A stretch of DNA of 64,000 nucleotides from Pseudomonadota bacterium (GTDB lineage: Bacteria > Pseudomonadota > Alphaproteobacteria > Rhodobacterales > Rhodobacteraceae), in assembly GCA_020161655.1 (NCBI GenBank), contig JAIUPC010000009.1:237172-301171 (forward strand), read 5' to 3'. The notes beneath the pieces are model-generated. The model was not told where the DNA came from. It worked only from the letters and a program-made list of their open reading frames with translations, and searched no databases. Position 1 is the stretch's first letter; each line of letters begins with the position of its first letter. Position numbers and translations under genes: made by a program. This document shows positions 25,108 to 34,210 of the stretch, piece by piece.

Positions 25108-27351
25108 ATGGCGTTCGACGAATATCAGAAGCGCGAGTTCAAGCAGGTCGGTACAAGGCCGAACCGCCCCGATGGCGTGGACAAGGTCACGGGCCGGGCG
25201 ATGTACGGCGCCGACATGACCCTGCCCGGGATGCTCATCGGGCGCATCCTGCGGAGCCCTCATGCCCATGCGAAGATCAAGTCCATCGACGCAAGCGCGG
25301 CCCTTGCGCTGAAAGGCGTGAAGGCGGTGGTGACGGGCGATGACTTCGCCCGGCCCGAGGATGATTTCCTCCGTGACGTGCAGGAAAACTGCATGGCGCG
25401 CGGCAAGGCGCTTTATGACGGCCACGCCGTCGCGGCGGTTGCGGCCATCGACGCGGCGACGGCGAAGGCGGCGCTGAAGCTCATCAAGGTCGAGTATGAG
25501 ATCCTGCCGCATGTCACCGATGTCGACGCGGCGATGAAGGCCGGCGCGCCCATCGTGCAGGAAGGGCGAACGCTGGAAAACGTCCCCGCCGGCATGTCGG
25601 GCAATGTCACCAGCCACTCCGAGTTCGGCCACGGTGACCCGGCGGCGGGCTTTGCCAAGGCCGACAAGGTGGTCGAGCGCAGCTTCAAGACTGCCGCGAC
25701 CCATCAGGGCTATATCGAACCCCATGCCGCCGTCGCCTCGGTCACGACGGACGGCAAGGCCGACCTCTGGTGCTGCACCCAAGGCCATTTCTTCGTCCGC
25801 ACGCTCTGCGCCGGGATGATGGGGATGGAGGCGAGCCAGTTGCGCGTCACCCCTTCCGAAATCGGCGGTGGTTTCGGCGGCAAGACCACGGTCTTCATCG
25901 AGCCTGTGGCGCTGATGCTGTCGCGGAAGGCGGGCCGTCCGGTCAAGGTGGTGATGACGCGGGACGAGGTTTTCCGCGCCACCGGGCCGACCGTCTCCAC
26001 CTCCATCGACGTGAAGATCGGCATGACCAAGGACGGCCGCATCACGGCTGGGGAAGCCTACTTGCGCTACTCCGGCGGGGCATTCCCTTGCGGCACCATC
26101 GACATGGGCGGGCAGGCGGCCTTCGCGGCCTATGACCTTGAGCATGTCCGCACCTACGGCTGGAACGTCCTGACCAACCGCCCGAAAGAGGCTGCCTATC
26201 GCGCGCCGGGCGCGCCGCAGGCGATCTATGCGGTGGAAAGCGTGGTGGACGAGCTGTGCCTTGCGCTGAAGCTTGATCCCCTCGACGTGCGGCTGAAGAA
26301 CGCCGCGAAGAAGGGCACGAAATCCTCTTACGGGCCGACATTCCCCGATATCGGGCTGGTGGCAACGCTTGAGGCCGCGAAGAAGCATCCGCATTACACC
26401 GCGCCCCTTGCCGAAGGTCAGGCGCGCGGCCTGTCCTGCGGCTTCTGGTTCAACTTCGGCGGCAACACCTGCGTCTCGCTGAACGTGAACACCGACGGGA
26501 CCGTGGGCATCACCGAGGGCAACCCCGACATCGGCGGTTCGCGTGCTTCGGTCAGCCTGATGGCGGCTGAGGAACTGGGCATCCCCTACGAACAGATCCG
26601 CACCATCGTCGCCGACACCAACTCGCTTGGCTACAACGACGTGACGGACGGCAGCCGCGTGACATTTGCGGTGGGCCTCGCCACGATCAAGGCCGCCCGC
26701 GATGCGGTCAGGAAGATGTGCCTGCGCGCGGCGAAGATCTGGGACATCGACGAGGAAGCCGTCGAATGGAAGGACGGCGCGGCAGTGCCTGCCGGCCCCA
26801 ATGCCGGGAGATTCCCGCCGATGACCCTGGCCGAGATTGCCGCCGACAGCTTTGCGACCGGCGGCCCGATCGCCGGGCACCATGAGGTGAACGTCGACGG
26901 CGCGGGCGTCAGCTTCGGCGTCCACCTTGTCGATGTGGAGGTCGACAGGGACACCGGCGCCACCAAGGTCCTGCGCTACACGATCTTCCAGGACGCGGGG
27001 AAGGCGGTGCATCCCGACTATGTCGAGGGCCAGATGCAGGGCGGTGCCGTGCAGGGCATCGGCTGGGCGCTGAACGAGGAATACATCTACGGCAGGGATG
27101 GCCGCCTTCAGAACGCGGGCTTCCTCGACTACCGCATCCCGGTCGCCTCGGACCTGCCGCCGATCGAGACGGTGATTCTCGAAATCCCGAACCCCGGCCA
27201 TCCCTACGGTGTGCGCGGCGTTGGCGAAACGCCCATTGTTCCGCCACTTGCGGCGATTTCGAACGCGGTTTCGCGCGCCATCGGCACGCGGATGTGCGAA
27301 TTGCCGATGTCGCCGCCGCGCATCCTGAAGGCCATCGGCACGACGGCCTGA
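25108..27351 (+). CDS. Molybdenum hydroxylase, molybdopterin-binding large subunit
   Basis: Catalytic subunit of 747 residues in the xanthine dehydrogenase/aldehyde oxidase family. It hydroxylates an aromatic heterocycle, aldehyde or acyl-CoA with water as oxygen source. Visible are the N-terminal a/b hammerhead domain (DKVTGRAMYGAD), GGGFGGK in the cofactor-binding domain, the active-site loop AYRAPGAPQ and the catalytic glutamate in GVRGVGE near the C-terminus. The loop is not AYRCSFR, so it is not a form I CO dehydrogenase. The substrate is open; the flavoenzyme upstream suggests a shared catabolic route. The ATG at 25108 fits the family; a longer reading frame upstream overlaps the FeS gene and is spurious. 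Confidence 0.9.
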   Translation: MAFDEYQKREFKQVGTRPNRPDGVDKVTGRAMYGADMTLPGMLIGRILRSPHAHAKIKSIDASAALALKGVKAVVTGDDFARPEDDFLRDVQENCMARGKALYDGHAVAAVAAIDAATAKAALKLIKVEYEILPHVTDVDAAMKAGAPIVQEGRTLENVPAGMSGNVTSHSEFGHGDPAAGFAKADKVVERSFKTAATHQGYIEPHAAVASVTTDGKADLWCCTQGHFFVRTLCAGMMGMEASQLRVTPSEIGGGFGGKTTVFIEPVALMLSRKAGRPVKVVMTRDEVFRATGPTVSTSIDVKIGMTKDGRITAGEAYLRYSGGAFPCGTIDMGGQAAFAAYDLEHVRTYGWNVLTNRPKEAAYRAPGAPQAIYAVESVVDELCLALKLDPLDVRLKNAAKKGTKSSYGPTFPDIGLVATLEAAKKHPHYTAPLAEGQARGLSCGFWFNFGGNTCVSLNVNTDGTVGITEGNPDIGGSRASVSLMAAEELGIPYEQIRTIVADTNSLGYNDVTDGSRVTFAVGLATIKAARDAVRKMCLRAAKIWDIDEEAVEWKDGAAVPAGPNAGRFPPMTLAEIAADSFATGGPIAGHHEVNVDGAGVSFGVHLVDVEVDRDTGATKVLRYTIFQDAGKAVHPDYVEGQMQGGAVQGIGWALNEEYIYGRDGRLQNAGFLDYRIPVASDLPPIETVILEIPNPGHPYGVRGVGETPIVPPLAAISNAVSRAIGTRMCELPMSPPRILKAIGTTA

Positions 27352-27356
27352 GGCCC

Positions 27357-27602
27357 ATGGTCAAGGTCCAGCTCTGGGGATCGCTCCGTTCGGCCGCCGA
27401 TGGCCGGACGGAGGTCGAGGTCGAGGCGAAGAACTTCCGCCAGCTTCTCGACGGGTTGAGGGCGGCCCATCCGGGCCTTGCGCCACAGATCGAACGCGGC
27501 GTGTCGATGTCGCTGAACGGCGTCATCTATCGCGAGGCGTGGTTCACCGAGATTCCGCCCGACGCCGAGGTCGTGCTGATGCCCTACATGACCGGCGGCT
27601 AG
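27357..27602 (+). CDS. MoaD/ThiS-family small sulfur-carrier protein
   Basis: 81-residue ubiquitin-fold protein ending in the Gly-Gly tail (MTGG) needed for C-terminal thiocarboxylate formation. It sits five bases after the molybdenum hydroxylase large subunit. The context suggests either a second molybdopterin synthase small subunit serving this enzyme or a sulfur donor for its cofactor. No MoaE-like or E1-like partner is next to it, so it would have to share the housekeeping ones. Confidence 0.83.
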   Translation: MVKVQLWGSLRSAADGRTEVEVEAKNFRQLLDGLRAAHPGLAPQIERGVSMSLNGVIYREAWFTEIPPDAEVVLMPYMTGG

Positions 27603-27610
27603 GACTGCGA

Positions 27611-27648
27611 CGTTAGCGTTAGACAGCCGATGTCGTTAGCGCTGGACA
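27611..27648. repeat. Imperfect 15-base direct repeat upstream of polyamine operon
   Basis: CGTTAGCGTTAGACA at 27611-27625 and CGTTAGCGCTGGACA at 27634-27648 match at 13 of 15 positions, with starts 23 bases apart (about two helical turns). The pair lies about 190 bases before the TTG start of the ATPase gene, in a 229-base gap. Same-face spacing suggests binding of a dimeric regulator; this is inference. Confidence 0.5.
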
Positions 27649-27831
27649 AACCTGGCAATGTCGCAAAAGCTGCGTAACCTGCCGCATTCGGGTCGATGAT
27701 TCACCCGAAACCCCCGATGTTCGCAAATCGTTACATCCGACACGAACTTGTTGAAAACCGAGACCAGTTTGGATTTAGTCGGGTGGCGGGAAAAAAAGAC
27801 TCGATAACGAGCCACAACGGGGAGCCCGAGT

Positions 27832-28941
27832 TTGAGCCAAGCCAAGGCCGGCGGAAACGCCGCGTTCGTTGAGTTCAGCCATGTCCAGAAAAGCTATGAC
27901 GGCGTTTCGCTGGTCGTGAAGGATTTGAATCTTTCCATCGGAAAGGGTGAGTTCCTGACGATGCTGGGACCGTCGGGGTCGGGCAAGACCACCTGCCTGA
28001 TGATGCTGGCGGGGTTCGAGACCGCGACGCATGGCGAGATCCGCCTTGGCGGGCGCGAGATCAACAACATCCCGCCGCACAAGCGCGGCATCGGCATGGT
28101 GTTCCAGAACTACGCCCTTTTCCCCCACATGACCGTGGGTGAGAACCTGTCCTTCCCGCTTGAAGTGCGCGGCATGGACAAGGCGGAGCGCGAGACAAAG
28201 GTCAAGCGTGCCCTCGACATGGTGCAGATGGGCAATTTCATCAACCGCCGTCCGGCGCAGCTTTCTGGCGGCCAGCAGCAGCGGATCGCGCTGGCCCGCG
28301 CGCTGGTTTTCGATCCTGAGCTGGTGCTGATGGACGAACCCCTGGGCGCGCTCGACAAGCAGTTGCGCGAACACATGCAGTTCGAGATCAAGGGCCTGCA
28401 CGACCGGCTCGGCATCACCGTCGTCTATGTCACCCACGACCAGGGCGAGGCGCTGACCATGTCGGACCGCGTGGCAGTCTTCAACGACGGGGTCATCCAG
28501 CAGCTCGATTCGCCCGATGAGCTGTACGAGCGGCCGAAGAACAGCTTCGTCGCCCAGTTCATCGGCGAGAACAACAAGCTGCCCGGCACGGTCGAGGAAC
28601 TGGACGGCCACAAATGCCTGGTGCGGCTGGCAAACGGCGAACTGATCGACGCGACGCCGGTCAACGTGCGGGAAAAGGGCCAGCAAACGCTGGTGTCCAT
28701 CCGGCCCGAGCGGGTTGAGTTCAAGCCGGAGATGATGCCCAAGGGCGCCCATACGATCAGGGCAGAGGTGAAGGACGTCATCTACATGGGCGACATCCTG
28801 CGCGCGCGGCTGAAGGTGGCGGGGTCGGACAACTTTGTCATGAAGATGCGCAACACGATCAGCCAGACGAAACTGGCGCCGGGCGAGACGATCAGCATCG
28901 GCTGGCATCCGCAGGATGCCCGCGCGCTGGATCCGGTGTGA
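27832..28941 (+). CDS. Polyamine-type ABC transporter ATP-binding protein (PotA-like)
   Basis: 369-residue ATPase of a spermidine/putrescine-class importer. Walker A GPSGSGKTT at residues 46-54, FQNYALFPHMTV Q-loop segment, signature LSGGQQQRIALARAL, Walker B LVLMDEPLGALDKQLR and H-loop VTHDQGEAL are present, followed by a TOBE regulatory domain (about 280-360). Translation starts at TTG (27832) after GGGGAG. It leads an operon with a binding protein and two permeases. Polyamine use is inferred from PotABCD-like order and sequence; opines or other cations remain possible. Confidence 0.9.
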   Translation: MSQAKAGGNAAFVEFSHVQKSYDGVSLVVKDLNLSIGKGEFLTMLGPSGSGKTTCLMMLAGFETATHGEIRLGGREINNIPPHKRGIGMVFQNYALFPHMTVGENLSFPLEVRGMDKAERETKVKRALDMVQMGNFINRRPAQLSGGQQQRIALARALVFDPELVLMDEPLGALDKQLREHMQFEIKGLHDRLGITVVYVTHDQGEALTMSDRVAVFNDGVIQQLDSPDELYERPKNSFVAQFIGENNKLPGTVEELDGHKCLVRLANGELIDATPVNVREKGQQTLVSIRPERVEFKPEMMPKGAHTIRAEVKDVIYMGDILRARLKVAGSDNFVMKMRNTISQTKLAPGETISIGWHPQDARALDPV

Positions 28942-29038
28942 AGGTTTGACGGGGCGTGCGAACAGCGCCACGGTCGAATGCCGCCCCAGAGACGGAGGCG
29001 GTAAACAAAAGACGGAAGTTCAACTTGGGAGAAATGGA

Positions 29039-30108
29039 ATGAAGAAAACTCTCGTACTCACGACGGCCCTGACCGGGCTGGCGTTTGCCGCGCAGGCGGC
29101 CGAAGTGACCGTGATGTCCTGGGGCGGCGACTATACCAAAAGCCAGGTCGAGGCCTATCACAGCCGTTCACGGCGGCGACGGGCAACAATGTGGTGTCGG
29201 TCGACAGCGACAACCCGGCCCCGGCGATCAAAGCCCAGGTCGAAGCCGGCAACGTGACGATCGATGTGGGCGACGTCGAGTATGCCGACGCGATCCGGCT
29301 TTGCGACGAAGGCCTGCTGGAACCGATCGACGCCGCGACCCTGCCTGCCGCGCCGGACGGGACGCCGGCCGTCGATGACTTCCTGCCCGGCGCGCTGACC
29401 GAATGCGCGGTCTCGACCATCGTTTTCTCGACGATCTTCGCCTATGACACCACGAAGTTCCCGGAAGGCCCGACCACGGTCGCCGATTTCTTCGACCTGG
29501 AGAAGTTCCCCGGCAAGCGGGCCATGCGCAAGGGCGCGAAAGCGAACCTGGAAATGGCGCTGATGGCGGACGGGGTTCCGGCGGCAGACGTCTATGCGAC
29601 CCTGGAAACGCCGGAAGGGCAGGACCGCGCCTTCGCAATGCTCGACAAGATCAAGGCCGAGACGGTCTGGTGGGAAGCCGGCGCGCAGCCGCCGCAGCTG
29701 CTGGCTGACGGCGAGGTGGCGATGACCACCGCCTACAACGGCCGCATCTTCGGCGCCGCCGTGGGCGAGGGCAAGCCGTTCGCGACGGTCTGGGACGGCC
29801 AGGTCTATGAATACGACCTGTTCGTGATCCCGAAGGGCGCGCCGAACAAGGACGGCGCGATGGAGTTCGTGAAGTTCGCGACCTCGACCCAGGCGCTGGC
29901 GGATCAGGCCAAGTGGATCAGCTATGGTCCGGCCCGCAAATCGTCGGGCGCGCTGGTCGGGCTCTATCAGGACGGCAAGACCGAGATGGCGCCCTACATG
30001 CCGACGGCCGAAGCCAACCTGACGAACGCGCTCGCGTCCTCCTACGAGTTCTGGGTCGACCGCGACGGCGAGCTGAACGAGCGCTTCAACGCCTGGCTGG
30101 CCCAGTAA
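29039..30108 (+). pseudogene. Polyamine-type periplasmic binding protein, frameshifted
   Basis: Substrate-binding protein of the PotD class, which would capture the substrate in the periplasm. The signal peptide (MKKTLVLTTALTGLAFAAQAA) and VMSWGGDYTKSQVEAYH are in the first frame from 29039. From about 29163 the homologous sequence (PFTAATGNNVVSVDSDNPA and onward to 30108) continues in another frame, so one base is missing near 29160-29164, for example AAG reduced to AG in the codon before Pro-Phe. The rest of the gene is clean and ends with FNAWLAQ. Either the gene is inactivated or the base is a sequence error; the sound flanking genes make an error or a very recent mutation likely. Confidence 0.85.
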
Positions 30109-30125
30109 GGCCGGACGCAACAACC

Positions 30126-30149
30126 GGCGCGTCCCTTCGGGGGCGCGCC
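30126..30149 (+). promoter_or_regulatory. Stable UUCG stem-loop between binding-protein and permease genes
   Basis: GGCGCGTCCC-TTCG-GGGGCGCGCC folds into a 10-base-pair stem (one G-U pair) closed by a C(UUCG)G tetraloop. It lies in the 85-base gap between the binding-protein and first permease genes, where such hairpins usually stabilise the upstream mRNA or reduce read-through so that binding protein exceeds permease. Confidence 0.6.
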
Positions 30150-30193
30150 ATTCCGGGGGAACGGGCGGGCTGCCCGATGCGAAGGACCTATCG

Positions 30194-31495
30194 ATGACCG
30201 ACCAGACGGCGCCTCCGGGTCTCGGGGCCGAGAGCCTTACCACCGCCGACGGCAGGCCCCTGAAGGCTGCGCTCCACCGGGCGCAGGCGCGCGCGAAGCG
30301 GCGGGCGTTTCTGCTGGTGCTGCCGCTTCTTGCCTTCGTGCTGCTGACATTCGTCATTCCCATCGGGATCATGCTGTTCCGCTCGCTCAACAACCCCGAC
30401 TTCGTGAGTTACAGCGATATCGACAGCGGCACCGAAATTCCGGTCATGCAGAACGTGCAGGCGTGGTTCGCCGCCAATCCGCAGGGGACCGAGCCCGACG
30501 AAGCGGCCTATGCGGCGCTGGCCGCCGATCTGGTGCATCTGAAGGAGATCAAGGCACAGGGCTCCGTCGGCACCCGCATCAACTATGTGCTACCGGGCTC
30601 GCGGTCGTTGTTCACCTCGTCGGCGCGCGACGCCGCGAAGCTGGCACCGCCTTACAAGGAAGCGGTTTTGGCGCTCGATGAGAAATGGGCCGATCCGGCG
30701 GTCTGGCAGGCGATGCGGTCGTCGGCGGGCACGATTACCGGCGATTTCTATATTCTGGCGGCGGATTTCGAGCGTGACGACAGCGGCGCGATCGTGCGCA
30801 CGGCGGAAAAGGAACGGATATATCTCTACCTGTTCTGGCGCACTTTCTTTCTGTCGGGCCTGATCACGCTGATCTGCCTGGTCCTGGCGTTTCCCATCGC
30901 GCATCTTCTGGCGACGCTTCCGCTGTCGAAGTCGAACCTGCTGATGATCCTGGTGCTGCTGCCGTTCTGGACCTCGCTTCTGGTGCGCACCACGTCATGG
31001 ATCGTGCTGTTGCAGCAGCAGGGAGTGGTGAACGACGCGCTGGTGGCGCTGGGGCTGATCGGCACTGACGGGCGGCTGACGATGATCAACAACCAGACCG
31101 GCACCATCGTCGCCATGACCCATGTGCTGCTGCCTTTCATGATCCTGCCGCTTTACTCTGTGATGCGGACGATCAAACCCTCGTACGTGCGCGCGGCGCG
31201 GTCGCTGGGCGCGACCAGTTGGACGGCGTTCCGGCGGGTCTATCTGCCGCAGACGCTTCCCGGCATGGGAGCAGGGGTGCTGCTCGTCTTCATCCTCGCG
31301 GTGGGCTACTACATTACGCCGGCGCTGGTTGGCGGGGCCGACGGGCAGCTGATTTCCAACATGATCGCTTTCCATATGTCGAAGGCCAACTGGTCGCTCG
31401 CCGCGGCGATCGCCACGATGCTGCTCTTTTCGGTCCTGATCCTTTACTGGCTCTACGACCGGCTGATCGGCATCGACAACCTCAAGCTCGGGTAG
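30194..31495 (+). CDS. Polyamine-type ABC transporter permease (PotB-like)
   Basis: Inner-membrane permease of 433 residues. One helix near residues 36-58 is followed by about 150 mostly hydrophilic residues and then the usual binding-protein-dependent transport domain with five helices (about 215-425). The ATPase-contact EAA-like loop reads RAARSLGATSWTAFRRVYLP. Classical PotB is nearer 280 residues; the extra periplasmic segment between the first two helices (about 60-210) explains the difference and is seen in other alphaproteobacterial members as I recall. It ends four bases before the second permease. Confidence 0.87.
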   Translation: MTDQTAPPGLGAESLTTADGRPLKAALHRAQARAKRRAFLLVLPLLAFVLLTFVIPIGIMLFRSLNNPDFVSYSDIDSGTEIPVMQNVQAWFAANPQGTEPDEAAYAALAADLVHLKEIKAQGSVGTRINYVLPGSRSLFTSSARDAAKLAPPYKEAVLALDEKWADPAVWQAMRSSAGTITGDFYILAADFERDDSGAIVRTAEKERIYLYLFWRTFFLSGLITLICLVLAFPIAHLLATLPLSKSNLLMILVLLPFWTSLLVRTTSWIVLLQQQGVVNDALVALGLIGTDGRLTMINNQTGTIVAMTHVLLPFMILPLYSVMRTIKPSYVRAARSLGATSWTAFRRVYLPQTLPGMGAGVLLVFILAVGYYITPALVGGADGQLISNMIAFHMSKANWSLAAAIATMLLFSVLILYWLYDRLIGIDNLKLG

Positions 31496-31499
31496 GACC

Positions 31500-32453
31500 A
31501 TGGCGCTTCCGATCTATGCCTCGCCCCTCGAACGGATCTGGCACTACGCCTACATCGTGATCTGTGTGCTCATCTTCATCTTTCTGATGGCGCCGATCCT
31601 GATCGTCATTCCGCTGTCGTTCAACGCCGAGCCCTACTTCACCTTCACCGACAAGATGCTGGCCTTCGATCCGGCGGGTTACTCGATGCGCTGGTACGAC
31701 CGGCTCTTGACCTTCGGTATGGCGGCGCCGGAAGCGGCGCGCGACGGGTCCTGGTGGGCTGACGTCTGGGCGAATGCCACCTGGATCCGGGCCGCGAAGA
31801 ACTCGATCATCATCGGCTTCTGGTCGACGGTGCTTGCCACCTTTCTCGGCACGCTGGCGGCGCTTGGCCTGTCGCGACCCGAGATGCCCTGGCGGCGCAC
31901 GATCATGGCGATCCTCATCTCGCCGATGATCGTGCCGATCATCATCACCGGTATCGGCATGTTCTTCTTCTATTCGAACCCATGCGCGCCCTTGGAGTGG
32001 GTGGGGATCGAGGTGCAGTGCGGACGGCTGACGGGCACCTATACCGGCATCGTCATGTCGCATGCCATGCTGGGCATTCCCTTCGTGATCATCACGGTGA
32101 CGGCGACGCTCGTGGGGTTCGACCAGTCGTTGTCCCGCGCGGCGGCATCGCTCGGGGCGAATCCGCGTACGACGTTCTTTAGGGTGATCATGCCGCTGAT
32201 CCTGCCGGGGGTGATCTCGGGCGCACTTTTCGCCTTCGTGACCTCGTTCGACGAGGTGGTGGCGATCCTGCTGATCGGCGGGCCGGAACAGCAGACCATT
32301 CCGCGCCAGATGTGGAACGGCATCCGCGAGCAGATCAGCCCGGCGATCCTTGCGGTGGCGACGATCCTCGTGACCTTCTCGGTCTGTCTGCTCGTCGCGG
32401 TCGAGCTTCTGCGCCGCCGGAGCGAACGGCTTCGCGGCCTGTCGCCTTCCTGA
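31500..32453 (+). CDS. Polyamine-type ABC transporter permease (PotC-like)
   Basis: 317-residue permease with six predicted membrane helices, forming the channel with the preceding permease. The EAA-like loop reads RAAASLGANPRTTFFRVIMP, followed by GALFAFVTSFDEVV, typical of PotC. A hydrophilic insert lies between the first two helices. It is the last gene of the operon and is convergent with the AEC transporter gene, with only four bases between the stop codons and no visible terminator hairpin. Confidence 0.89.
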   Translation: MALPIYASPLERIWHYAYIVICVLIFIFLMAPILIVIPLSFNAEPYFTFTDKMLAFDPAGYSMRWYDRLLTFGMAAPEAARDGSWWADVWANATWIRAAKNSIIIGFWSTVLATFLGTLAALGLSRPEMPWRRTIMAILISPMIVPIIITGIGMFFFYSNPCAPLEWVGIEVQCGRLTGTYTGIVMSHAMLGIPFVIITVTATLVGFDQSLSRAAASLGANPRTTFFRVIMPLILPGVISGALFAFVTSFDEVVAILLIGGPEQQTIPRQMWNGIREQISPAILAVATILVTFSVCLLVAVELLRRRSERLRGLSPS

Positions 32454-32457
32454 CGCC

Positions 32458-33402
32458 TCAGGGCAGCACCGTCAGCCAGACAGAGACGGTCAGGATCGAA
32501 AGCCCCGTCGCGACAAGAACGGATGTCGCCGCCACGCGCTTTCCGACGCCGTACATGTTGGCGAAGATATAGGCGTTGACGCCGGGCGCCATGGCCGCTG
32601 TCAGCACGGCCGACCGGAACGCGCCGGTGCCGAGGCCCAGCTCTTGCCCGAGAACCCAGGTCACGAACGGGTGCAGGACCAGAGACACGGCGCAGACGAA
32701 CAGCACCGTCATCAGGTCGCCCTCGGGCCGGTAGCGGACCAGTACGCCGCCCAGTCCGAAAAGTGCCGCCGGCAGCGCCGCTTTCGACATCAGGTCAAGC
32801 GCTTCCGCCGCGACGGCGGGCACCTCGGTGCCGCTCAGGTTGAACGCAAAGCCCAAGGCGATGCCGATGACGAGCGCGTTGCGGAAGACCGAAACGAAGA
32901 TGTTCCGCGCCATCGACAGGATGCCGCCACCGCCGTGGCGGGCGATCTCCATCGCCGAGATGCCGAGGATGTAGCAGAAGGGCGAGTGCAGGGCGATGAT
33001 GGCATAGTTCGGCGCCAGCGCGCCGCTGCCATAGGCGCGTTCGGTGATCGGCAGGCCGAGCAGCAAGGAGTTGGAGAAGAGGCCGCAGAACCCGATCGCC
33101 ACGCTGTCGGGCCAGGGGCGCCCGAACAGGAAGCGCGCGCCGAAGAGGCCGGCGAAGAAACCCGCCGATGCGCCGGAGTAGAAGGAGACAAGCAGCCGCC
33201 AGTCGAAGGTCTGGGCCAGATCAAGCGTCGAGATCGCGCGGAAGAGAAGGCAGGGGATGGCGAACTGCTGGGTGAACACCATCAACCCGTCGACCGCGGC
33301 ATCGCTGAACAGCCTGAGCCGCACGGCGGCATAGCCAAAGCCGATCACCAGAAAGACCGGCAGGGTGACTTCGAACAGGGTCTGGAGCGGCAATCCGAAC
33401 AT
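32458..33402 (-). CDS. AEC (auxin efflux carrier) family transporter
   Basis: Inner-membrane carrier of 314 residues with about ten predicted helices in two halves, each containing the broken-helix type segment of this family (for example FAIPCLLFRAIS and TAAMAPGVNAYIFANMY). Bacterial members export or import organic acids or malonate; the substrate here is unknown. It is the last gene of the minus-strand operon, nine bases after the metallo-hydrolase gene, and may be an accessory passenger. Confidence 0.85.
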   Translation of the reverse strand: MFGLPLQTLFEVTLPVFLVIGFGYAAVRLRLFSDAAVDGLMVFTQQFAIPCLLFRAISTLDLAQTFDWRLLVSFYSGASAGFFAGLFGARFLFGRPWPDSVAIGFCGLFSNSLLLGLPITERAYGSGALAPNYAIIALHSPFCYILGISAMEIARHGGGGILSMARNIFVSVFRNALVIGIALGFAFNLSGTEVPAVAAEALDLMSKAALPAALFGLGGVLVRYRPEGDLMTVLFVCAVSLVLHPFVTWVLGQELGLGTGAFRSAVLTAAMAPGVNAYIFANMYGVGKRVAATSVLVATGLSILTVSVWLTVLP

Positions 33403-33411
33403 GCCGGGCCG

Positions 33412-34209
33412 TCAGGCCGGAAAGTCCAGCACCATCCCGTCATAGGCGGCGCTGACATGATCGGGCGTTTCCGCCTCGACCTCCCGATGGTCGAGGTCGA
33501 TGTGCATGTTGGTCAGCACCGCCTGCTTCGGCTTGACGCGGCCGATCCATTCGAGCGTCAGGGCGAGATGGGCATGCGTCGGATGCGGCTTGCGGCGGAG
33601 CGCGTCAATGATCAGGCAGTCAAGCCCGGCAAGCGACGGCCAGGCGTCATCGGGGATCTCCAGCACGTCCGGCAGATAGGCGGCATCGCCGATGCGGAAG
33701 CCGAGCGCGTCGATATCGCCATGGTGGACGCGGAAGGGGTGGAGCGTGATCGCCCCGCCGGCGCCGTCGATGCTGAAGGGGCCGCGAATGGTGTGCATGT
33801 CGCAGATCGGCGGATAGGAGGAGCCTTCGGGCTGCGCGAAGGCATAGGAAAAGCGCGACATCAGCGCGTCCTGCGTCGCGCCATCCGCCCAGACCGGCAC
33901 GCGCCTGTGCGTGTTGAAGACGATCTGGCGAAGGTCATCCAGACCGTTCACATGATCGGCATGCGAATGGGTGTAGATGACGGCATCGACCGTCGCGACC
34001 CTGGCCCTCAGAAGCTGTTCGCGCATGTCGGGCGAGGTGTCGATCAGGATGCGGGTCACGCCCGCTTCGCCGATCCGCTCCACCAGGAGCGAACAGCGGG
34101 TGCGGCGGTTTTTCGGGTTCAGGGGATCGCAGTCGCCCCAGACCTCGCCGATCCGTGGCACGCCGCCCGAGGAGCCGCAGCCGAGGATGGTGAAGCGCAT
34201 CGCCGCCAT
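33412..34209 (-). CDS. MBL-fold metallo-hydrolase (PhnP-like)
   Basis: 265-residue metallo-beta-lactamase-fold phosphodiesterase-like enzyme. It begins with FTILGCGSSGGVPRIG, has the zinc motif THSHADHVNGLDDLR, a further histidine in HHGD and the later D and H ligands (DALRRKPHPTHA). PhnP-like proteins cleave cyclic phosphate esters and this type is often found after tatD in alphaproteobacteria; the physiological substrate is unknown. Start at 34209 lies one base after the tatD stop; ATG at 34200 is a possible alternative. Confidence 0.85.
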   Translation of the reverse strand: MAAMRFTILGCGSSGGVPRIGEVWGDCDPLNPKNRRTRCSLLVERIGEAGVTRILIDTSPDMREQLLRARVATVDAVIYTHSHADHVNGLDDLRQIVFNTHRRVPVWADGATQDALMSRFSYAFAQPEGSSYPPICDMHTIRGPFSIDGAGGAITLHPFRVHHGDIDALGFRIGDAAYLPDVLEIPDDAWPSLAGLDCLIIDALRRKPHPTHAHLALTLEWIGRVKPKQAVLTNMHIDLDHREVEAETPDHVSAAYDGMVLDFPA

Positions 34210-34210
34210 G

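Noticed and set aside
25060-27201. 713-codon open frame on the minus strand
   Set aside because: It lies wholly opposite the molybdenum hydroxylase large subunit, which has all family motifs. The antisense product is Arg/His/Gly-rich with no domain, a high-GC artefact. The same holds for 941-2626 plus, 21575-23311 minus, 32644-34245 plus, 45306-46751 plus, 47538-49478 plus and 58205-59626 plus.
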